Below, piece after piece: positions 17,378-23,608 of a stretch of 23,608 nucleotides of DNA. The stretch comes from Chara braunii (lineage: Eukaryota; Streptophyta; Charophyceae; Charales; Characeae). The position numbers and the translations under genes were made by a program. The stretch lies in NCBI GenBank assembly GCA_003427395.1, contig BFEA01000118.1:1868948-1892555 (forward strand), in the 5' to 3' direction. The stretch's first letter is position 1. Every line of letters begins with the position of its first letter. Under the pieces are notes generated by a model. The model made no database searches, had not been told where the DNA came from, and saw only the letters and a program-made list of their open reading frames with translations.

Positions 17378-19231
17378 ATGAGTGGGTCAGACCATGTGGA
17401 TTATAGAGCTGACAATAGGAGACTAACACGTGCAGAGGCACTAAGGGTACCGCACGTGTTCCAGGCCCTACAACCGGGAGAAGAAAGACGACTTATAGCC
17501 GAACGTAGAGCCCGTGCACTAGTAGCAGCTAGGGCCACAGTAAACGCCATAGCTAGGGAACAGGTTGCCGCAGCAGCCAGGGCATTAGAGATGTCTTATG
17601 CAACAGCAGCATCCGCGGTTGCGTCTTCATCTGCGACCAATGGGACCATGTTAGGAATGCCAACAAAATCCGCGGGCACTTCCAGTTTAGTGGGTTCTCA
17701 ACAGTCTACTAGTCAAATGGCGGGCTAACAGTTCAGCCCGTTGACCCCACGTGAGAGGGAACTCAGAGAGATCCAACAGGTCGAGAGGCTCCGCCAGAAG
17801 TTAGAGGAGGACCTGAAAAAGGCAACCGATAGGGAAAGAGAGATAAAAAATAGAGCAGCCAGGCTTGATACTTTAGAGGCTGACAAGGCTGAGTTAGAGG
17901 GCTTGGACGAGTCAGCATTGACTGACCAAATGAAAGTAATGAAGAAGAATATGTTGTCGCTGCATGCGCACGTGGACAACAGATTAGACTTTATGCAGAG
18001 CACTCTAGACCAGATCCTGGATGTATTGACAAGGCCAGGATACAGGCCACCAGCACAATCGCCATTGTCGTTATCGGCGATGTCAGGCCCCTTTCCAGTT
18101 CAAGCTGGCTCACAACCAAGTGGTACGTCTGCAGCAGTCGCACAGACTGTTGCATCTTCTTCTTCGGGTCCAGCGGTGGGAGCTACACCACCGCAGCAAC
18201 CTGTTCAGCAATCTGGACAGCCGCAGCGTCAACGGTATCCTAAGACCCCAATGAAACCGCCTCTTGCCTTCTCAGGCGAGAGGAAGGACGAAGAACTCAA
18301 CACATGGTTGAGGAGAGTCCCGATTTGGGTAAAGGCCAAGAGGACCTTGCTAGAGGACGAAGTGGTAACCGCTGCATCTTACCCCGAGGGTAAGGCAGCC
18401 AAGTGGCTAGATGGGGTAGTTGTAAAGGCCGAGTATGGTCGACGCATGGCAGACTGGGCTAAGTCTCTTACGTTAGACCAGTTCATGGAAATGGTAGAAG
18501 CTCGATGGCATAATCCACAGGAGGCACAGAGAGCCACTGATGCGATTAACAAGCTGGACCAACGAAAGTTCAAGTTGGTCAGAGAGCTTACGACTACCGT
18601 TGAGAGCCTGATCCTCGTCCCAGGCATCAACTACAGTGACCAGTTCCTGTTAACTACGTTTGTTAGATGTTTACCAGATAACATCAGGAACTTACTGGCC
18701 AGCGAGGCACGCACTAAGTACCATTCGTTTGAGACACTATCTAGGAAAGCCTTAGATTTGGAGGCCACGTTAGGCAATGCTCAACCAACCTCTCAGATTG
18801 ACACGAGGAAGAAGAAGAGTCCTCAGGAGTGGAAGAAGAAGGGGGCTAAGTTGATGATGGTTGAGTCCGATGGGACTCAAACGGAGATCGACGAGCTCAC
18901 TGACCTGATGGACTATACAAAGCTTGACGACGAGGAGGTAGCTGAGGGTTGCACCCTTGCCGTGGTAGTCAAGACTAAGGTAGGTGGCCGAGGGAAGGGT
19001 CAACCTAGGAGTCAAGGAAAGACCGATTCCAATCAGACCAAGCAGGCTGAATGGGTGAAGGCAGGTCTTGACCAAGATGTGTGGCATGACCGCCGAGTAT
19101 GTGGCGCTTGTATCAATTGCGGGGAATACGGACACTCGCAATACAAGTGCCAGAACGCAAAGGTTACGCAAAAGATACCTCCAAAGATGGGGGCATCTTA
19201 TTCCCAGGCTTCTAGCTCGGGAAACGCGTGA
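17378..19231 (+). pseudogene. gag: gag polyprotein with one in-frame stop
   Basis: Gag would form the virus-like particle and bind element RNA. The frame starts at ATG 17378, is broken by TAA at 17726-17728 (a CAA-to-TAA change would explain it), and continues in the same frame to 19231; the second part alone has 496 codons. Downstream of the stop comes a charged coiled-coil stretch (about residues 1-95 of that part), then a Pro/Gln/Ser-rich linker. A retrotransposon gag capsid region follows (about 178-345, from MKPPLAFSGERKDEELNTWL), then a basic/acidic linker. Last is a CCHC zinc knuckle CINCGEYGHSQYKC at 19109-19150 (Cx2Cx4Hx4C). The Ala/Arg-rich N-terminal 116 codons have no recognised domain. 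Pol follows in another frame. Confidence 0.9.
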
Positions 19232-19331
19232 GGCCAGTGGAAGTTTTAGCGGCTTTGATACCCTCCCCATTTCATGACAAGGCCAAAGCTAATGACTCCT
19301 TAGGCATCCCGAGACGCATTTAGACCAAAAT

Positions 19332-19799
19332 ATGCTCTGTACGTTAGATGTGTTGGAGGCCTTAGAAGACGTAGAAGGTGAGTGGCCAAACAAGGATCCT
19401 CGCGAGTCTTGGGTGACACTGAAGAAAGGTCCTAGACGGGGACATTTCGTGGTGGAAGTGGATGTAGGAGGTCGCAAATGTGGTGTCTTCATAGACATTG
19501 GATCCACGCGGAATTACATAAGTCGCGACTGTTTGGAAAGGTTGCACCTAAAGGACCGGGTATGGCACCTTAGTAGACTTGTAGCCTCTACTTTGGCCAA
19601 CAAGGAGCACATGATCGTAATAGAATACATCAAGGACGTAGTTTGTACCTTCTCCTATGGAGGAGGCGAACTTAACCATAAGATCTCGTTCTTGGTTAGC
19701 GACGACTTACCATTCGACATGTTATTAGGCATGTACTACCTCGAAGTTGCTAAGCCCCAGTTTGACTGGGATAAAAAGGTGCTCGAACTGTCAAATTGA
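19332..19799 (+). pseudogene. pol: pol: aspartic protease (retropepsin) segment
   Basis: The 155-codon frame contains a retropepsin fold: the active-site loop FIDIGSTRNYIS (Asp55, 19494-19502) and the downstream hydrophobic-hydrophobic-Gly pattern DMLLGMYYL typical of gypsy proteases. The usual triad is D-T/S-G; here the middle residue is Ile, which an ACT-to-ATT or AGT-to-ATT change would give and which should damage catalysis. The protease would cut Gag-Pol. Its frame differs from gag, with stops in all useful frames between 19232 and 19331, and a second frame change is needed to continue into RT at about 19790. Confidence 0.85.
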
Positions 19800-20761
19800 C
19801 TAAGTTCAAGGCGAGTAGCATTATAGATACATATGGCTGCTTGTGCGCATCAGCGTTCTACAATTATTACAAGCAAAACGAAGAGGAGGGTATGTACCTT
19901 GTGTATGTCTCTGAGAAAGGGGAGGCCGTTAAAACACCCTCAAAGATAGAACGCGTCGTTGCTAAGTTCCCTGATTTGTTCGAAGAGCCCACCGGAGTTG
20001 TTGAAAGGGAAGTTGCCCACGCTATAGAAATCATTCCAGGGAGCAAGACCCCAAAGGGAAGGATCTATAGGATGGCTCCCGCCGAGTTAGATGAACTTCG
20101 GCAACAGCTTAAGGAGCTGACATAAAAGGGATGGATTCGGCCTAGTACTTCCCTTTACGGATCACCCGTTCTATTCGTACCGAAGAAGGGGGGTACTTTG
20201 AGGATGTGCATTGACTATAGAGGCCTCAATACCATCACAGTGAAAAACGCAGAGCCTCCACCTCGCATAGACGACCTATTGGATAGGGTGCAGGGATGCA
20301 AGTACTATAGCGAGATAGACTTGAAATCCGGCTATCATCAGATTGCTATAAGGCCAGAGGACCAACACAAGATAGCTTTTCAGACTCGTTATGGTCTGTA
20401 TGAGTTTGTAGTGATGCCTTTTGGTCTTTGTAACGCGCCGGGAACATTCCAACACGCTATGAATCGGATCTTCCATGACCATTTAGATAAGTTTGTTGTG
20501 GTCTACTTAGACGATATTCTGATCTTTAGTAAGTCTGCCGAGGAGCATGCACAACATGTTGAGAAGGTACTCTCACTCCTGCGACAGCACAAGTATAAGG
20601 TCAACTTAGAGAAGTGCGAGTTTGGCCGCACCAAGATACTATACTTGGATCATGAAGTATCCGCGGAGGGGATAAGGCCGGAAGATGCGAAGGTGGCTAG
20701 TATTCGAGACTGGCCACGACCTCAGACAGTCACTGAGATCAGATCATTCTTAATTTCTTAG
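19796..20761 (+). pseudogene. pol: pol: reverse transcriptase domain
   Basis: This frame reads from the protease-RT linker through the gypsy RT. The N-terminal part FPDLFEEP...IYRMAPAELDELRQQL leads to a TAA stop at 20123-20125, after which GWIRPSTSLYGSPVLFVPKK continues in the same frame. Catalytic regions are SEIDLKSGYHQI (first Asp), FGLCNAPGTFQ and VYLDDILIFS, with the YLDD box at 20504-20515. The frame ends at 20761 because of an 8-bp near-duplication (20746-20760 region) just before the thumb/connection sequence MCGYYRNFV. The enzyme would copy element RNA into DNA. The catalytic residues are intact but the polyprotein is not. Confidence 0.93.
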
Positions 20762-20763
20762 GA

Positions 20764-21324
20764 ATGTGCGGCTACTATAGAAACTTCGTAAAGAACTATT
20801 CTACAGTCACCTCTCCTTTGAATGATCTAACTCGACTTGACACACCATGGGACTGGAGTGATGAGTGCGAGGGTGCTTTCAAGAGATTGAAGCATGCACT
20901 CATGAATCATGCGGTCCTCATGGTTCCCGATCCTCAAAAGCCATTCATAGTGACCACTGACGCAAGCCAATACAGCATTGGCGCAGTGCTGGCTCAGCAG
21001 GATGAGAAAAAGTTGAGACCAATTGAGTACATGAGTAAGAAGATGCCATCAAAGAAGTTGGCAAAATCCACCTACGAAAGAGAACTCTATGCTCTGTATA
21101 AAGCACTTGTTCATTGGAGACACTTCCTATTGGGAAGGTTCTTCTACTTGAGGACTGATGATCAGACCCTCAAATGGATCAAGACTTAAGCGACTCTTTC
21201 TGACGCACACAAGCGATGGATTGAGGCCATAGACCAATATGACTTCAAGCTTGAGTACTTACAGGGAGAGTACAACAAGGTTGAGGATGCGCTATCCCGT
21301 AGAGCAAACTACCAGGTGCGCTAG
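20764..21324 (+). pseudogene. pol: pol: RT connection and RNase H domain
   Basis: It starts inside the RT thumb (MCGYYRNFVKNYS) and continues into a gypsy RNase H: TTDASQYSIGAVLAQ (first Asp), STYERELYALYKAL (Glu), LRTDDQTLKWI (Asp) and NKVEDALSRR (last Asp). All expected acidic residues are present. A TAA at 21187-21189 (CAA to TAA would explain it) interrupts the frame right after the third acidic motif. The frame then ends at TAG 21322; a one-base deletion near 21313 shifts the true continuation (GALVSDFG) to another frame. RNase H would remove template RNA during replication. Confidence 0.9.
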
Positions 21325-22869
21325 TTTCTGACTTTGGCGTATCTGACGAAGTAACTCAATCATTGGTGGGAGCCTATCATGAAGACCCTGTCACGATGGA
21401 CATCATGCGCATTGCGCAAACTTCAGGCAAAAGACAAGGCCACGGAAAGTGAGTTTGTGATGATGGACAGGTTACTCTATCTTGATAAGGCAGGAATAAA
21501 AAGTGTAGTAGTTCCACCTAGTGAACGTTTGCGTAGTTTATTTTTAGGCGAATGTCATGACGCAACCGGGCACTTTGGCTACAAGAAGACGAGTGCTAAC
21601 TTAGTACAACGATTTTGGTGGCCTGGTATGATGGATGACGTGAAGAAGTACGTAGAGACTTGTCAGGTCTGTCAGCGGGACAAGCCGCGAACTCAAGCAC
21701 CGCTTGGGTTGTTGAAGCCTTTGCCTATCCCTACTGGTCCAGGACAGAGTGTCTCCATGGATTTCATGGACACCCTGGTGACTAGTAAGAGTGGCAAGAG
21801 GCACATCTTCGTCATCATCGACAGATTCACCAAGTACGCTAGACTAGTGGCTATGCCGGAGACCGCAAGAACTGACTACGTTATCAAGTTGTTCAAAGAC
21901 AACTGGGTACGTGACTTTGGTTTACCAAAGTCAATCGTTAGTGACCGAGATGTCTGATTCACAAATGAGTTGTGGAAGAAGATTGCAGAATAGATGGGCA
22001 GTCAACTTCAAATGACTTCAGGGAATTATCCCGAAGCCAACGGACAAGCCGAACAAATGAACAGAGTTGTACAGCACTTGCTGAGGCATTACATCAAGCC
22101 CAGCCAAGATGATTGGGATGAGCAGTTGGCTCTCATCGCCAGCCTGTACAACAATGCTATCCATAGCAGTATCGGCATTAGTCCTAATCAACTGCACTTG
22201 GGATGGAAGCCTAGATCAACACTAGACTTCCTCCTACCTGAAAACCGACCCGCTGCAACTCCAAGCACACTTGAGTATGGTGTGCAGTATGAGAAGTTGT
22301 TGCAAGAGGCTGTTGAGCATATGAAGAAAGCTCAGCAAGCAATGATTGCTTCTGAGAATCAACATCGTAGACAATCCACATTTCAGGTAGGGGAACGAGC
22401 CTGGGTCAAGGCTAGTGAGTTAGGACAGGAGTTCGGAATCTCTCGCAAACTAATGCCTCAGTACTTCGGTCCCTGGGAAGTCTTGGATATAGTGGGAGAT
22501 GAGATGGATGGTCCCACATATGTCATTCGCGTCCCTGGACACCTACGCACTCACCCAGTCTTTCATGCCTCAAGGCTTGCACCTTTCGCTAAGACAGATC
22601 AATTCCCTTCCAGGAGATTGATACTGCCCCCAACCATGGATGGACAAGTAGACATCGACGACATTGTGGATCACAGGGATATGCCTGTTCTGAAGCCGCT
22701 GGGTCGAGGAAGACCTCCTAAACCCAAGAGAGAGTACCGCGTCAGATTCAGGCATCATACGGACCCAAAAGAAGATCGGTGGTTTACCAGGGAGGAACTG
22801 ATAGAGATAGCTCCTCAAGTGGTGGCAGAATATGAAAGGCTACTGAAAGGGAAGGCACCTACGAAGTAA
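21325..22869 (+). pseudogene. pol: pol: integrase with GPY/F and chromodomain
   Basis: After a linker in another frame and a 7-bp near-duplication at about 21405-21418, the integrase is readable. The HHCC zinc finger is His60, His65, Cys95, Cys98 of the frame starting at 21379 (ECHDATGHFG...ETCQVCQ). The core has SMDFM (first Asp), IVSDRD (second Asp) and GQAEQ (Glu), with 35 positions between the second Asp and Glu as expected for D,D-35-E. Two stops fall between them: TGA 21955-21957 and TAG 21991-21993. From 21994 a 291-codon frame carries the rest, a GPY/F-type motif FGPWEVLDIVG, HPVFHASRLAPF, and a C-terminal chromodomain-like region (about residues 219-285, DIDDIVDHRD...YRVRF...WFTREELIE). 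The chromodomain would steer insertion toward marked chromatin. Confidence 0.9.
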
Positions 22870-22893
22870 GCATCTCAGCGGACTTTCGAAGCT

Positions 22894-22906
22894 AAGGGGG
22901 ATGGAA
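22894..22906 (+). promoter_or_regulatory. polypurine tract
   Basis: AAGGGGGATGGAA directly precedes the 3' LTR start TGTGAGG. One T interrupts the purines. It would prime plus-strand DNA synthesis. Confidence 0.8.
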
Positions 22907-23608
22907 TGTGAGGATTGAGCCCTCAAGTAGGGGCCTTGTCATGATGTACATGTTCTGGGCTAAGGCCCCAGCAAGCCTAGTACCCGCCCTAAGTGAAGGC
23001 GGGCCAGCAAATCAACAAGAGCCCTCTGTGCAGACATTTCCCGAAGTGGGCTTCATACAGTTGCAGCACGCCAGTTGGTTGGAGTGCACCGAGTCTTGGC
23101 TTTGCCTCTGAGTTAGTTAGGCCCTGGGTGCTTGAACGTGAGGCCGACAATGCATGCTGGGTATAGAGGCCGAAAATGCCAAAGGGGAATCGGCCCACTA
23201 TCTGAATCTGGCCGCAGGCCTTGATGAAAGAGGCGCAACTGCATTGCCCCGGGCCTCAACTGTATCGGGGTGGGTTCAGCCACTGGGGCCCGGTGTCAGG
23301 CGGCCACAAGTAGTGCGCCGCCTGAAAATGGCAGTTTTGGGACTTAGGCTCAGAGATAAGTCCGTGTTTTGACAATACACTGGACTGACCAGGTGGCAGA
23401 GATTAAGGGAACTTACGGCACCCCTAATTTTGGGTGTGTCGACCATTGAGGCTAAGCCTCGAAGTTGTAGAGAAGGACTACNGCTTCGCTGCCCTGACGG
23501 CTACCTTATTGTCTACCTCATTTCTGCCCGCTCCGAGCCTGTTTCCGAAACGACTGGCCGTGGGGCGGAAATTTGAGAGTAGGTTTTGGCGAGGTCCTTT
23601 TATGCTGT
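22907..23608 (+). repeat. 3' LTR, start only; homology to 5' LTR ends at 23294
   Basis: It begins TGTGAGGATTGAGCCCTC after the polypurine tract and follows the 5' LTR to GGGCCCGGT at 23294. From 23295 the sequence (GTCAGGCGGCCACAAGTAG...) has no match in the 5' LTR. The copy also lacks 23 bp present in the left LTR near 15234-15256. An N lies at 23482. The LTR end and target duplication are outside the window. Confidence 0.8.

Larger units (their letters stand above)
15040..23608 (+). mobile_element. Ty3/gypsy chromovirus LTR retrotransposon (decayed; right end outside window)
   Basis: The order is LTR, PBS, leader, gag, protease, reverse transcriptase, RNase H, integrase, chromodomain, polypurine tract, LTR. 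Integrase lying after RNase H places it in Ty3/gypsy (Metaviridae-type), not copia, and the C-terminal chromodomain places it among chromoviruses. The element would replicate through an RNA intermediate primed by initiator tRNA-Met. I count five premature in-frame stops plus an 8-bp insertion, a 1-bp deletion and a 7-bp insertion in pol, and frame changes at gag/protease and protease/RT, so this copy is not autonomous. The LTRs share only their first 390-410 bp. Confidence 0.93.

Noticed and set aside
21601-21804. Minus-strand ORFs within gag and pol
   Set aside because: They are shadows of the plus-strand coding frames.
15040-23608. Autonomous, currently active retrotransposon
   Set aside because: Five premature stops, frameshifts in pol, an altered protease active site and LTR divergence rule out an intact copy.

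Overview
The window looks like a repeat-rich nuclear segment of a green-lineage eukaryote. Plant-type features are a chromodomain-bearing Ty3/gypsy element primed by initiator tRNA-Met, a plant-style LINE with a zf-RVT zinc finger, and a non-autonomous hAT element. It also has (TA)n microsatellites, very long homopolymers and scaffold gaps. The gag and leader wording recalls the charophyte alga Chara braunii, but that is memory of style, not a search result. I found no host protein-coding gene I would defend; nearly everything interpretable is a transposable element or a repeat.

Left part (1-7550). Positions 1-360 hold tandem copies of a short repeat embedded in (TA)n; the longest copy carries a hammerhead-ribozyme-like core on the minus strand. 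Next come a GTACG-rich foldback block (about 370-730), a 64-bp (AT)n tract, 1.2 kb of unrecognised sequence, and an AT-rich tandem duplication with a 102-T run (2055-2870). A 5'-truncated, frameshifted LINE ORF2 remnant follows (2881-4245). Then come short tandem repeats, a minus-strand fragment of the 5' end of U2 snRNA (5361-5403), a 180-bp tandem duplication, and two related poly(A)-tailed retroposon 3' ends in opposite orientation (6275 and 7544). A perfect 23-bp hairpin lies between the tails.

Middle part (7551-15039). A non-autonomous hAT-type element at 7759-8567 has matching ends and an almost perfect 8-bp target duplication. It is followed by a cluster of small inverted-repeat elements sharing GGTCCCAC ends (8817-10005), more copies of the TA-embedded repeat, and a 900-N gap (11284-12183) flanked on both sides by the same repeat family. 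A 640-bp foldback element lies at 13099-13740, followed by homopolymer and (CT)n tracts.

Right part (15040-23608). One Ty3/gypsy chromovirus fills the rest: a 5' LTR of about 1.04 kb, PBS, a 1.3-kb leader, gag, protease, RT, RNase H, integrase with chromodomain, polypurine tract, and the start of the 3' LTR. It is dead: I count five premature in-frame stops, at least three frameshifts inside pol, and a further frame change between gag and protease. Two pol frameshifts are 7-8 bp near-duplications resembling hAT excision scars. The two LTRs match only over their first 390-410 bp.
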